A stretch of DNA of 64,000 bases from an uncultured bacterium (GTDB lineage Bacteria > Actinomycetota > Coriobacteriia > Coriobacteriales > Coriobacteriaceae): contig CAJMOF010000008.1 of NCBI GenBank assembly GCA_905215065.1, positions 62,001 to 126,000 of the forward strand, read 5' to 3'. Below the pieces are notes generated by a model. That model was not told the origin of the DNA. It saw nothing but the letters and a program-made list of their open reading frames with translations, and did no database searches. A program made the translations under genes and the position numbers. Every line of letters starts with the position of its first letter. The first letter of the stretch is position 1. Positions 33,905-42,501 of the stretch are shown one piece after another.

Positions 33905-34076
33905 TAGCAATTGCACTGCAGCTATGCCCTGGCTGCTGGTTTGATTCATAATCAAAGTCATCTCTTTGGGATTAAAGCCCGTTTTTGCTATGAGTGATTT
34001 TCTAATTCCGTTTAAAACGTAAAGACGTATTGGGCTACAAGGACATAAGCAAATCGAATTGAAATATAACCAGTGC

Positions 34077-34088
34077 TGTAACGTTACA
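34077..34088. promoter_or_regulatory. perfect 12-base palindrome upstream of the papain-like gene
   Basis: TGTAACGTTACA lies 57 bases before the start at 34145, inside an AT-rich leader that also has ATAACC/GGTTAT flanking it. It could be a repressor operator. The rest of 33905-34144 shows no gene. Confidence 0.4.
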
Positions 34089-34144
34089 AAAAAGGTTATA
34101 GAATAGGAGTATCTTATAAGTCGCTCCTCTAGAAAGAAGAACAT

Positions 34145-35272
34145 ATGCTTTCGCGTCGTCGTTTTCTGCAACTTGTCGCGTCTTCAATTGTCGCCTTAGC
34201 CGCACGTCCGAAAGAGGTTTTTGCTTCGACGGGCAATATTGATGGTGAGCAGATACAATTTACTTCAGAAATTGCGCAAGAGCTTGCCGATAAATATATA
34301 AAGGGACTCCTCGGCTCTTCGTATACGCCCTCTGACCCTATTCCTTTTGTAGACGTTGATGGGTCCCCGCTTGGCTACATTGTTCCGGTTGTGACATTCA
34401 ATAGAGCCGCGGGCTATTTGGTTTTAGATGCTTCAGATGATGAAATACTTACGGGATATCGTTTTGGAGACGGCTTAGTCAGCCCTATGGATCGGGGAGG
34501 AGATCTTGGTGTTGAGTCTTATTCTTTCAATAACCCAGTCGTAATGATCAATCCATTCGAATTCGGTGTGCAATCTTTGGACGGTTCAATAACAACAAAT
34601 TGCGGAAGAACAATCCCGGCTGTTTCCATAGAAGGACGGCCTGTCGTTTTATCGAATAAACCTTCAAGCTGGAACGATGTCGTAATTTACGCAACTCAAA
34701 TGCAGGATTACACAGTATCTGGATTTCGTTCCATTTCTCAGTTTATGTCATATGATGAAAGCGAGATTAAGAGGCTTACTGCCCACTATGCTTGTATGGT
34801 GACAGCTTTTTCGAACGTTGCGGAACTGTATGGCATTGCCAATTTATATAGCGACCCTTCGCAATATATGCAGATATGGAATTACACCAATACCCATGCT
34901 CTTTCCGATGAAGAACAGACTGTTCCCGGCGTTGTTTTGGGCGGAACGCCGATATCAACCTGTGCAACGGGGTTTACAAATTACTGCGCAAGCAGAGGAA
35001 GTACTCTTATCGCCCGCACTGTCTCCTCTCCGGCTATCGCGAGCATTCAAAATGAGATTAACTCTAATAGACCGAATGTTTTACATGCGAGTTTGTACAA
35101 CGGATCAGCCCATTCTGTAACAGCGGAGGCTTACGCCACACTTACTGGTAAGAAAACTGGAGAGACAAGGCAGATGATTGGCATAGCGGACGGCTGGAAT
35201 TCATCTTTATCCTTCCTGAAGTATGATCAGAGCTATTATGCGTGGACTTATGGAACGACTTTTTCGAAGTAG
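34145..35272 (+). CDS. Tat-exported papain-like cysteine peptidase candidate
   Basis: A 375-residue protein with a twin-arginine signal (SRRRFLQLVASSIVALAA). Residues 35-110 resemble the Spi-like prodomain of streptopain-type proteins (GYIVPVVTFNRAAGYLVLDA). A papain-like triad can be proposed: Cys217 in AHYACMVTAFSNV, His323 in NGSAHSVTAEAY, and Asp349/Asn352 in GIADGWNSS. Related domains occur in C39/C10/C70-like peptidases. The gene is AT-rich compared with its surroundings and overlaps a lipoprotein gene, suggesting acquisition as a pair. Family membership is inferred from motif spacing only. Confidence 0.6.
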   Translation: MLSRRRFLQLVASSIVALAARPKEVFASTGNIDGEQIQFTSEIAQELADKYIKGLLGSSYTPSDPIPFVDVDGSPLGYIVPVVTFNRAAGYLVLDASDDEILTGYRFGDGLVSPMDRGGDLGVESYSFNNPVVMINPFEFGVQSLDGSITTNCGRTIPAVSIEGRPVVLSNKPSSWNDVVIYATQMQDYTVSGFRSISQFMSYDESEIKRLTAHYACMVTAFSNVAELYGIANLYSDPSQYMQIWNYTNTHALSDEEQTVPGVVLGGTPISTCATGFTNYCASRGSTLIARTVSSPAIASIQNEINSNRPNVLHASLYNGSAHSVTAEAYATLTGKKTGETRQMIGIADGWNSSLSFLKYDQSYYAWTYGTTFSK

Positions 35273-35642
35273 GGCGATTCGTCTAGCTCTGTCTTTGGTG
35301 CTGATGGCTTCATTGGTGGGCTGTTCAACAAAGGAAGAGATATCGCGCGGAGGTTCCGGAGAAGTGACTGCGACAGACTCAGGTTCATTAGAAATAGCTG
35401 GCGGGCATGCCGATGTGATGTTACAAGGAGAAGGCGTGCTTAGGTCGATTGATGCTGAAGACGCTGTCTGCTCAATAGAGGATTTGAAGACAGGTGAAAC
35501 TGCATCGTACCGAGTTTCAGATAATGCTGCGAATATGATTGAGTCGATACCGACTGGAGCGCAGGTTTCTTTTAGATACTTTGCTCCGCAACTTGAGGAT
35601 GAGCTTGCTTCTCTGGTGTCTATATGCGCCGATGACAACTAA
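35250..35642 (+). CDS. small lipoprotein overlapping the papain-like gene
   Basis: A 130-residue lipoprotein: signal RLALSLVLMASLVGC with lipobox LVGC, then a hydrophilic domain of about 100 residues that resembles small beta-barrel (OB-like) folds (GEGVLRSIDAEDAVCSIEDL). In-frame ATGs at 35223, 35238 and 35250 are all possible; the last leaves a 23-base overlap with the preceding gene. The close overlap suggests the two exported proteins work together. No family is recognised. Confidence 0.6.
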   Translation: MERLFRSRAIRLALSLVLMASLVGCSTKEEISRGGSGEVTATDSGSLEIAGGHADVMLQGEGVLRSIDAEDAVCSIEDLKTGETASYRVSDNAANMIESIPTGAQVSFRYFAPQLEDELASLVSICADDN

Positions 35643-35655
35643 AAGGCCTGAATTC

Positions 35656-35697
35656 AAACGGCCTCGGATGGTCAATTGGCTATCCGAGGCCGTTTTT
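35656..35697. terminator. strong bidirectional terminator
   Basis: AAACGGCCTCGGAT and ATCCGAGGCCGTTT form a 14-base-pair stem with TTTTTT after it on the plus strand. It separates the AT-rich pair from the convergent gene ending at 35697. Confidence 0.9.
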
Positions 35698-37004
35698 TAC
35701 TCGACCGGGGCTTCGACCTTGTCGATGGCCCAGGTGGCTCCGAGGCCGCCGGTGGTGTTGCGGCGAATGCGTACGGTGACTTCGTGGCGTTTGCCGGCCT
35801 GTGTGTAGCGCAGGGGGAAGCTCGCGCGGTTACGGCCAGCCTCGATGGTACCGCGCTCGCGAGCGATCCAGTAGTACTCGCCGACGATGCCGAGGGTGTC
35901 GGCGCCGTAGGGGAGATAAGTCGACAGCTGGTGCAGCAGCGGACTAGGGCAGAAGACCTCGGTCGCGAAATCGATGGGGAAGTCCCCGGGGATGGTCGGT
36001 GCTGCGGGAGCGGGGGCCGGTGCTGAATTGGGGACCGGAGTCGGTGCAGGTGTGGGAGCCTGGTCACAGGCGGGTGCGGATGCGGACTCAATGACAGGTG
36101 CAGACTCAGATGCCGCTTCTGGCTTAGCTATGGAATCTGTCGGTTCCACGGAGATGGACGTGTCTTCGGTCCCGGTTTTGGCACCGGCCTGCGGAGTGTC
36201 CTCTGCCTCGACGTTCGGCTTGGCCTCGACCGGCGTGGATACCATGGTGGTGATGCCGGCGTTGGCGTTCTCGGGGTCATAGACAACCGTGAGCGAGATG
36301 GCGGGCTGCGGCGTCTCGGGTTCCGGCGTCGCCTCGGTAGCGTCTTGATTCGCGGGCTCGTCGGACTGGTCGTCCTCGGCGTTGTCGCCAAAGACATCGC
36401 TGTTTTGGAACGCAGGCGTCTCGGGTTGGCCGGCGGTTTCTTCGGCTTTCGACTTGGGAACCTCGTTGAGCTCAACGGCGGCTTCCTGCTCAGCCATGAC
36501 TTCGGGCTCGGTCGTGGCAGCGATTTCAGTTTCGACCTCTGCCGTTACTTCAGCAGTGACTTCAGCCTCTACCTCGGGCTCGGGCTCCGGAGCGACTTCG
36601 GCCACGGACTCGGGCTCGGGACGCTTAACGTGCTTGGGACGCACGGCCTTCAGGTCCTTCTCGCCGCGCTTTTTCTTTTTGTAGGACTGCTTGGCGCCCT
36701 TGGCGGCCTTGGGCTTGTCCTCGCCCTTGGCAAGGGCAGCATCCCAGGCCTCATTGGCGATGACGGTGGCATACAGACGTCCGCCCTTAAAGACGGTCAG
36801 CTTAATGCAGTCGTCGAGTTCCTCGAGCAGCTCGCGCGTGGACTCGAAGCCCAGGTCATAAGCGGTCATATCGCCAGCGGCGAGTGTCTCCTCGACCTGT
36901 GTCATAAACGTTTGCTTGCCGCATCCAATCGCATCGCGCAGCAGGCGATACAGATAGATGTGGTTGCCCAGCGATAGCGTGGGCTTAACTATTGTCTTGC
37001 TCAT
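35697..37004 (-). CDS. two-domain protein with a long acidic Pro/Glu linker
   Basis: A 435-residue protein. Residues 1-90 form a small helical domain (KPTLSLGNHIYLYRLLRDA, LKLTVFKGGRLYATV-like end) reminiscent of OST-HTH/LOTUS domains; a lysine-rich patch (SYKKKKRGEKD) follows; residues 125-345 are low complexity, rich in Glu, Pro, Ala and Thr; residues 350-435 form a second conserved domain (FPIDFATEVFCPSPLLHQL, ARERGTIEAG). The start at 37004 follows AGGAG; a longer frame lacks a ribosome binding site. Function unknown; an RNA- or DNA-binding adaptor is a guess. Confidence 0.7.
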   Translation of the reverse strand: MSKTIVKPTLSLGNHIYLYRLLRDAIGCGKQTFMTQVEETLAAGDMTAYDLGFESTRELLEELDDCIKLTVFKGGRLYATVIANEAWDAALAKGEDKPKAAKGAKQSYKKKKRGEKDLKAVRPKHVKRPEPESVAEVAPEPEPEVEAEVTAEVTAEVETEIAATTEPEVMAEQEAAVELNEVPKSKAEETAGQPETPAFQNSDVFGDNAEDDQSDEPANQDATEATPEPETPQPAISLTVVYDPENANAGITTMVSTPVEAKPNVEAEDTPQAGAKTGTEDTSISVEPTDSIAKPEAASESAPVIESASAPACDQAPTPAPTPVPNSAPAPAPAAPTIPGDFPIDFATEVFCPSPLLHQLSTYLPYGADTLGIVGEYYWIARERGTIEAGRNRASFPLRYTQAGKRHEVTVRIRRNTTGGLGATWAIDKVEAPVE

Positions 37005-37075
37005 GGCAAATCTCCTCTTTACACACCAAAGCATCTTACCATCGCGCAGGGCTTGCCACCTCGGCGCCCAAAGCA

Positions 37076-37109
37076 AACGGGCGCGACCGTTGCCGGTTCG
37101 CGCCCGTTA
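37076..37109 (-). terminator. terminator of the Ser-rich membrane protein gene
   Basis: AACGGGCGCGACCG and CGGTTCGCGCCCGTT pair around four bases; on the minus strand the stem is followed by TTGCTTT. Confidence 0.75.
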
Positions 37110-37142
37110 TACAGGTCGGTTATCTGTGAGAGGCGATCGTGC

Positions 37143-38087
37143 TTAGTTGCCCGATGTCGTGCCTTGGCTCGAGCTGTCGGATGCCGTGCCGGATGCGGTT
37201 CCGCTCGAGCTGTTTGTGTTGCTGTTGTCGGTTGAGCCCGTGCCCGATGCATTGCCGCTCGTCTGGTCACCCGTGCTCTGCTGAGAGCCGTCGGTCGTTT
37301 GGCTGGAGTCGGTCGTTCCGGATTGTGTGCCGCCGCTGTTCGAAGAGGAATCGGTGCCTTGCGACTGATCAGGGGTGGTCGAGGAAGAATCGGTGGGTGC
37401 GGAGTTGGCCTGTGAGTCGTTCTGCTGGCTTTGCGATTGGCCGGCGCTGTCCGCGTCTTGCTCGGTCGTGCGCGACGAAAGGATTGGCTCGGGGCGCTCG
37501 CCCAGACCCTCACCGGCGGTGGTTATAAGGATGGCGCCGGCGCAGGCGATAACCGCGACGATGGCGATGGCGATCGAGAAGATGATGACCTTCTTTTGCG
37601 TCTGGCTGCGCTCTTCCGCCGCCTTGGCGCGCAGGCTGTTGGGGGCGACGCGCGCCGTGGTCGCGCGTCCCGCGACCTGACGCATCTCCTGCGTAGTCGC
37701 GGCGCCGCCCAGGTGCTCCTCGGCATTAAGCTCAACGGGCTCATAGGCGCCGGCGGGGTAGTCGACGGCGGCGTGCGTACCTTTGAGGGCTTCGGCGCTG
37801 GCAGAGATAAAGTGGCGGTAGACCTGCGAGGACACAACGGTGATGACCGAGCTCACGGCGGCACCAATTACTGAACCAGCGATACCAATCTTGGAGGCAA
37901 GCGCCACGCTCGTGGCGGCAGCTGCGGCGCCGGCGATGATCTGGGGAATGGAAATGTCATCGAACAGGCCCTTTTTGGGCGCGATGGCCATGGTCTGTCC
38001 GATGGAATGGTTCTCGTGCACGCCGTTGTTGAGCGATGCCGGCGTTATGACGCGCGTGCGCGGCGCGTCGGTGTACTTGGTTGTCAT
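37143..38087 (-). CDS. membrane protein with Ser/Thr/Gln-rich extracellular tail
   Basis: A 314-residue protein. Residues 45-95 contain glycine/alanine-rich hydrophobic stretches (IIAGAAAAATSVALASKIGIAG) and a second membrane helix lies near residues 165-190 (VIIFSIAIAIVAVIACAGAI). After it the last 115 residues are almost entirely Ser, Thr, Gln, Gly, Asn and Asp, a disordered tail likely to reach into the cell wall. The start at 38087 follows GGGAGGAC. No domain is recognised; such tails are common in coriobacterial surface proteins. Confidence 0.7.
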   Translation of the reverse strand: MTTKYTDAPRTRVITPASLNNGVHENHSIGQTMAIAPKKGLFDDISIPQIIAGAAAAATSVALASKIGIAGSVIGAAVSSVITVVSSQVYRHFISASAEALKGTHAAVDYPAGAYEPVELNAEEHLGGAATTQEMRQVAGRATTARVAPNSLRAKAAEERSQTQKKVIIFSIAIAIVAVIACAGAILITTAGEGLGERPEPILSSRTTEQDADSAGQSQSQQNDSQANSAPTDSSSTTPDQSQGTDSSSNSGGTQSGTTDSSQTTDGSQQSTGDQTSGNASGTGSTDNSNTNSSSGTASGTASDSSSQGTTSGN

Positions 38088-38261
38088 ACGGGGTCCTCCC
38101 GGTGTAAATCTGCTTCGTTTCGTGTAGCCATCAGGGTACCCACCAGATGTGAATCATACGTGACATTTAACAGATACCATCAACTCATCAAGGGGGCCTG
38201 CTGTCTTTGGTGCAATAGCTTGATGCTAAACTGGATTTATGTTTGCGAGGTGGTTTACGTG

Positions 38262-38480
38262 ATGTACCCGTATATGACATTCGAAGATGGAACCGAGGTC
38301 ATTCATTCTGACCTGATTACAGATGGCGATATTGAAAAGGTTATCGTGCATTTTGAGCGACCGACGGCAGAGGGCTTCGACTCCGCTCGTTGTGAGTTGC
38401 CTTCCTGTTCGTGGACTGACTGGGAAGGGCATTTTACTCAGAGTGAAAAACGAGCTTTCGAAGAGTGTCTGAGCAAATAA
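38262..38480 (+). CDS. small conserved protein (possible antitoxin-type)
   Basis: A 72-residue acidic protein beginning MYPYMTFEDGTEVIHSDLI, with KVIVHFERPTAEGFDSARC and CSWTDWEGHF. I recall similar small proteins in gut Firmicutes, often near toxin-antitoxin genes, but cannot assign a function. GTG 38259 or ATG 38262 follow GAGGTGG. It is the first gene of the AT-rich region and is separated by 100 bases from the DUF2087 gene. Confidence 0.6.
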   Translation: MYPYMTFEDGTEVIHSDLITDGDIEKVIVHFERPTAEGFDSARCELPSCSWTDWEGHFTQSEKRAFEECLSK

Positions 38481-38580
38481 TTTAGATTAGTTCGAGTTTA
38501 GTTCGAATAAAGAAGCTGAATGCGATGACCTAAAGCGTATGCATTTTTAGTATTAGATGCGTATGAAATGGAGGATGTGA

Positions 38581-38862
38581 ATGGATGAGCTAATAGACTT
38601 TAAAAAACGATTTCTCAAGAATGGCGAGCTGGTTTCAATTCCAAAAAAGGAAAGCTATAAAAGAATCATGCTGCTATGGGCCGTCTCTTTCTTTGAATTA
38701 AATACAAGTTATACGGAGCTTCAGGTTAATCGTGTGCTGTCACAGCTCTATCCTGATTATGCCGTGTTGAGGCGGTACTTGGTTGATTATGGATTCCTAT
38801 TAAGGGATGAACGAGGCCTGAAATACGAGGTTAATCGTGATGTTCACGGTATTGAGAGCTAG
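38581..38862 (+). CDS. DUF2087-domain protein
   Basis: A 93-residue protein with the DUF2087 pattern: KKESYKRIMLLWAVSFFELN, a short helix and then YPDYAVLRRYLVDYGFLLRDE, ending GLKYEV. This resembles the wing-and-helix part of small regulators; in other bacteria DUF2087 is fused to ArsR-type DNA-binding domains. It starts nine bases after GGAGG and its end overlaps the MFS gene by 23 bases, so it belongs to the same operon as the radical SAM enzyme. It may be the regulator of the cluster. Confidence 0.75.
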   Translation: MDELIDFKKRFLKNGELVSIPKKESYKRIMLLWAVSFFELNTSYTELQVNRVLSQLYPDYAVLRRYLVDYGFLLRDERGLKYEVNRDVHGIES

Positions 38863-40024
38863 CCGTCCGGTTCGGGTCCTATATATTGCTAGAGGGATAA
38901 GCGAAATAGGCAATTGGTGTGCGAATATTGCTTTGCCAATGCTGATTTACGAGGTAACTCACGATGTTTCTGCAACTGCTTTGATGGTCTGCTGCAGATT
39001 TGCCCCCTCTCTGTTTTCAGTTGCGCTCGCGCAGCTGCCTCAGAAGATGGGTATCGGGACACTGCAGGCCATGAGATTGGCAGACTTAATTCGCGCGGGA
39101 TTATTCGTTTGCTATATTTTTGTTGATAGTAAATGGAGTATGTTTGCTATTACGTGCGCGGTATCGCTTTGCCGAACGGTAGAAATGCCCTGCTTTTACT
39201 CGTTGTTAAGAGCCAATACGAATAGTATCAATCGCGACGTAATTAATAATTCGTTTGGGTTCCTGCAGAATTTGATGATGGTTCTGGGGCCAGTTGCCGG
39301 CGGTTTTGTTGTCGCTCAATTTGGGGCGGAGGCTGTTCTTGCATTAGACGCGCTTTCTTTTGCCGCGTCGTTCTGGTTGCTGCGAGATGTTCCGTCGGTT
39401 ATCGAGGTTAATGATAAAGAGGGAATAAGCAAAAATGAAAAAAACAGGACTGCATTTAGTGATCTTAGCGCGAAGCACTTGGCAATTGGTTTCCTATTAA
39501 TCGATATTTCTAGTGGCGTGGCATTCGGCTCTCTGAATTCTCTTTTGCCAGCTATAGCGCAATTGCAATTTGACTCGTCATCGATACAATACGGATTCCT
39601 TCAGAGTAGTCTTACAATCGGACTGTTGTTCGGAAATACAATATACGGTCGTTTAATCAGTGGTTCCGATTGCGTTAAATCATATTGTTTTGTGACGTAT
39701 CTTGCGCTCGGTGCGTATCTGGCGTTTGGCTATCGCTATGCGTCTGGGATATCGTTTATTTTCCTTTTTATCGTCGGTGCCGGAAACGCCATTCAAGATG
39801 TGCTTCTCATAACATCGCTGCAGGATTTGGCGAGAGACGGATCTGAATCGATAAGCCTGTTTTCAATTAGGGAGTCTTTGCAATCGGTTGCTGTTGTTAT
39901 TTCAACACTTCTTGTTTCGCTGTTCACGAGCATCGCGATGTTCTCAATTCTCGTTACAGGACTTGGTGTATTTTCAATTATGATGGTAGTTGTGTTTCAA
40001 TTGAATTATTTGCGAAAGATGTGA
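38840..40024 (+). CDS. MFS exporter of the peptide cluster
   Basis: A 394-residue major facilitator protein with about 12 helices, close to the MFS_3/enterobactin-exporter type (LYIARGISEIGNWCANIALPM, then PVAGGFVVAQFGAEAVLALDA). It lacks sugar-transporter motifs and is most like drug or siderophore exporters. Sitting between the DUF2087 gene (overlap) and the radical SAM gene (7-base gap), it probably exports the cluster product or gives self-resistance. Starts at GTG 38837 and ATG 38840 are both possible. AT-rich codon use. Confidence 0.82.
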   Translation: MFTVLRASRPVRVLYIARGISEIGNWCANIALPMLIYEVTHDVSATALMVCCRFAPSLFSVALAQLPQKMGIGTLQAMRLADLIRAGLFVCYIFVDSKWSMFAITCAVSLCRTVEMPCFYSLLRANTNSINRDVINNSFGFLQNLMMVLGPVAGGFVVAQFGAEAVLALDALSFAASFWLLRDVPSVIEVNDKEGISKNEKNRTAFSDLSAKHLAIGFLLIDISSGVAFGSLNSLLPAIAQLQFDSSSIQYGFLQSSLTIGLLFGNTIYGRLISGSDCVKSYCFVTYLALGAYLAFGYRYASGISFIFLFIVGAGNAIQDVLLITSLQDLARDGSESISLFSIRESLQSVAVVISTLLVSLFTSIAMFSILVTGLGVFSIMMVVVFQLNYLRKM

Positions 40025-40031
40025 CGTTGAT

Positions 40032-42353
40032 ATGCCTAAAACGCTTTTAGTATTTCCCCCAGGATGGAGTCCAGTGGGGCCGTATCTTGCCTTGCCTGTT
40101 TTGAAGTCATATCTTCAAGAGGTTGAACAATACAAAGTTGACATTGTTGACTTAAACGTGGAATTTTACGATGACCTCCTATCTTTTAGACATGTCGAAG
40201 AGTGCTGTAAAAGGTATCGGGAATCAAAGGATTCGTTTAGTTCGAATGTTCAATTAACAATCGAGTTGATACAAAAGTCGGCACTTAATGTTGACGAGGC
40301 AAAAGATATTTTCAGATCGAAGAGATACTTTAATCTAAAAGAAAGACAATATGCTGAAAACATTTTTAGAAATGCACTCTATATCATAAATCACGTCTCA
40401 TATGGAGTTAAATACACGTTCAACTCCATAGATCTGCCCTATGATTATTATTCGACACCAGAAATAATGAAATCGCTTGCGGATACCTTGCATAATCCGT
40501 TTATTTCCTTCTATGAAACTGCCTTTCTTAAGCGTATTCAGAGGGAAAAATTCGAGTTTATTGGGATTTCGGTGAGCGGCTGTTTCCAATTGATTTCTGC
40601 AGTTACGTTAGCGAAACTGATTAAGGAAGAATGTCCATCTGTTAAACACGTCTCATTGGGCGGCAATTACATTACTCGTTTAGCAGATGACTGCATGAAA
40701 GAATGGCATCCCTTTTTTGAATACATTGATTCGATAATGATGTATGACGGCGAAGAGCCGCTTGCACGTCTTCTTGAGGCTCTTGACTCTGGTGATGACA
40801 ATCTCGACTGTGTTCCAAACCTTTGCCATGCTAAAGGTGGAAAGATATATAAAAACCATCGGATTGAGCAAACATTTATCAACGATACAGTTCCCGATTT
40901 CGATGGCTTCGCCCTTTCTAAATACTTCATGCCTGAGTTAATATTGCCGGTTTATTCCTCTAGGCAGTGTTTTAATCATTGCGCCTTCTGCACCATTCCC
41001 GGTGCTACCGGTGGTTGTTACCGAAAGATGCCTATATCGAGAGTATTTGAAATAATGTGTCGGTTAAATGAAAAATACGGCACGAGAGTTTTCTCTTTTG
41101 TGGATGAAACATTCGAAGGCAAAAGAATGGAGCAACTCGCGGATGAAATAAACGCATCGGGAAAAACGTTTTTCTGGCATGGAGAAACGAGGTTCTCTCC
41201 AACCCTAAGTACAGAAGTTTTTAACAAGATATACCAAAGTGGATGTAGGCAGATTCAGTTTGGCCTCGAGTCATACAACCAAAGAGTTCTTGATCTAATG
41301 AAGAAGAACACGAGAGTTGATTGGATTGATCGCAATGTCCATGATTGTCTCAATGCGGGTATTCCTGTTCATCTATTTTTTATGATTGGCTTTCCGACCG
41401 AAACTAAAGAAGAGGCTCTGAACACCTTAGCTTATACAGAGAATGTTTTGAATTATTCAAAACAGGTATGTGGTGTTCCATATTCCACGAGAGGATTTAC
41501 GAATTTTGGTCTCGTTATGGGGTCGGATGTTTGGAATCATCCCGATAAGTATGGTGTCTCTGTAATGCCGAAGTCCCAATATGAGGATTTGCGCCTCGAA
41601 GTGGATTATGTTTCAGGCACTGGTTTAACTTTAAATGAAGCAAAATCCTTATCTGATGAGCATCATATTGATTTTTATATGCAAGAGGTCATAAACGGTA
41701 GCGACACAATTGACTTGCCCCAGCGGCTTCATATTTCAGAGGTGACCTGGATCCTAGATTCTATTCACGCTGTCAGGTATAAGGGACATTTGACCAAAGT
41801 AAAGCGACGGCTAACTAGTCTAAATCCAGCTGATCGAATCTGGCTGGATTCCAAGACCTCTGTCGTGCTCGTTGAGCCATTTGCCTACTTCTATAATTCT
41901 GAATACCATCATGTCTATGCTGTTTCCCAGTTGGTATACCTTAAGTTGGCCCGTTTATTGGAGGCCGATTGTAGCATTTCTCTTATTCTTGATCAGGGCG
42001 ACCTCGAGCTGACAAGGGCGATAGAAGAACTGTTGCATTATGGATTGCTGAATACAAATATCGATGCCGATTATGTAATGCACGATAACGGTTTTCAATT
42101 GGTTAAAAGTTCGTTTGTTAAAGAAGTCGGACGCTCAAAAGAGGGGTTAAGAGTACTGCTGAGTTGTGCCACCCATAGAATGTGTGCGGTTAATGATTTT
42201 TCGTTCGCTTTGCTTTCGTTGTTTGAAAAGCCGATTACTAAGAACGAGGTGCGCGACATTTTGAAAAAAGAGGGACTATCGACAAACGAGGAGCAATTAA
42301 ACAAGTTGGTTGATAATTGCATGAAAGCAGATATACTACAATTGATTAGATAG
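40032..42353 (+). CDS. cobalamin-binding-type radical SAM enzyme (RiPP maturase candidate)
   Basis: A 773-residue protein. Residues 1-260 match the N-terminal cobalamin-type fold of B12-dependent radical SAM enzymes (LLVFPPGWSPVGPYLALPVL, FIGISVSGCF, HVSLGGNYITRLADD). The radical SAM cluster motif is CFNHCAFC (Cys313, Cys317, Cys320), followed by FSFVDETFEGKR and QFGLESYNQRVLDLMKKNT, typical of the barrel. Residues 560-773 form an extra region ending in a winged-helix-like segment (DFSFALLSLFEKPITKNEV), possibly a peptide-recognition element. A 36-residue peptide gene follows immediately, so peptide C-methylation or crosslinking is the best hypothesis. AT-rich. Confidence 0.85.
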   Translation: MPKTLLVFPPGWSPVGPYLALPVLKSYLQEVEQYKVDIVDLNVEFYDDLLSFRHVEECCKRYRESKDSFSSNVQLTIELIQKSALNVDEAKDIFRSKRYFNLKERQYAENIFRNALYIINHVSYGVKYTFNSIDLPYDYYSTPEIMKSLADTLHNPFISFYETAFLKRIQREKFEFIGISVSGCFQLISAVTLAKLIKEECPSVKHVSLGGNYITRLADDCMKEWHPFFEYIDSIMMYDGEEPLARLLEALDSGDDNLDCVPNLCHAKGGKIYKNHRIEQTFINDTVPDFDGFALSKYFMPELILPVYSSRQCFNHCAFCTIPGATGGCYRKMPISRVFEIMCRLNEKYGTRVFSFVDETFEGKRMEQLADEINASGKTFFWHGETRFSPTLSTEVFNKIYQSGCRQIQFGLESYNQRVLDLMKKNTRVDWIDRNVHDCLNAGIPVHLFFMIGFPTETKEEALNTLAYTENVLNYSKQVCGVPYSTRGFTNFGLVMGSDVWNHPDKYGVSVMPKSQYEDLRLEVDYVSGTGLTLNEAKSLSDEHHIDFYMQEVINGSDTIDLPQRLHISEVTWILDSIHAVRYKGHLTKVKRRLTSLNPADRIWLDSKTSVVLVEPFAYFYNSEYHHVYAVSQLVYLKLARLLEADCSISLILDQGDLELTRAIEELLHYGLLNTNIDADYVMHDNGFQLVKSSFVKEVGRSKEGLRVLLSCATHRMCAVNDFSFALLSLFEKPITKNEVRDILKKEGLSTNEEQLNKLVDNCMKADILQLIR

Positions 42354-42366
42354 AGGAGGTTTCTGC

Positions 42367-42477
42367 ATGGACGTTATTAACAAAGATCTCTTGGAGCAAC
42401 TGAAAGAGTCTCAGGAAGAGGGCGTCGTGGTAGAAGTGTTCGACTTTGAGGACTACATGGATAAATTCTGCCATTAG
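42367..42477 (+). CDS. 36-residue peptide, putative RiPP precursor
   Basis: A very short gene starting MDVINKDLLEQLKESQEEG and ending DYMDKFCH. Its ribosome binding site AGAGGAGGT is among the strongest in the window and overlaps the stop codon of the radical SAM gene. The first half is amphipathic and acidic, as in leader peptides; the second half contains valines, three Phe, one Tyr and a single Cys next to a C-terminal His. A strong terminator follows 25 bases after the stop. The position, size and expression signals fit a modified-peptide precursor; a small structural subunit of the enzyme is the alternative. Confidence 0.65.
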   Translation: MDVINKDLLEQLKESQEEGVVVEVFDFEDYMDKFCH

Positions 42478-42501
42478 TTTCGGAATTAACTTGCCTCGCT
42501 T

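Noticed and set aside
37143..38087. Sortase-type surface protein
   Set aside because: The Ser/Thr-rich tail has no LPxTG motif or C-terminal membrane anchor; the membrane helix precedes the tail.
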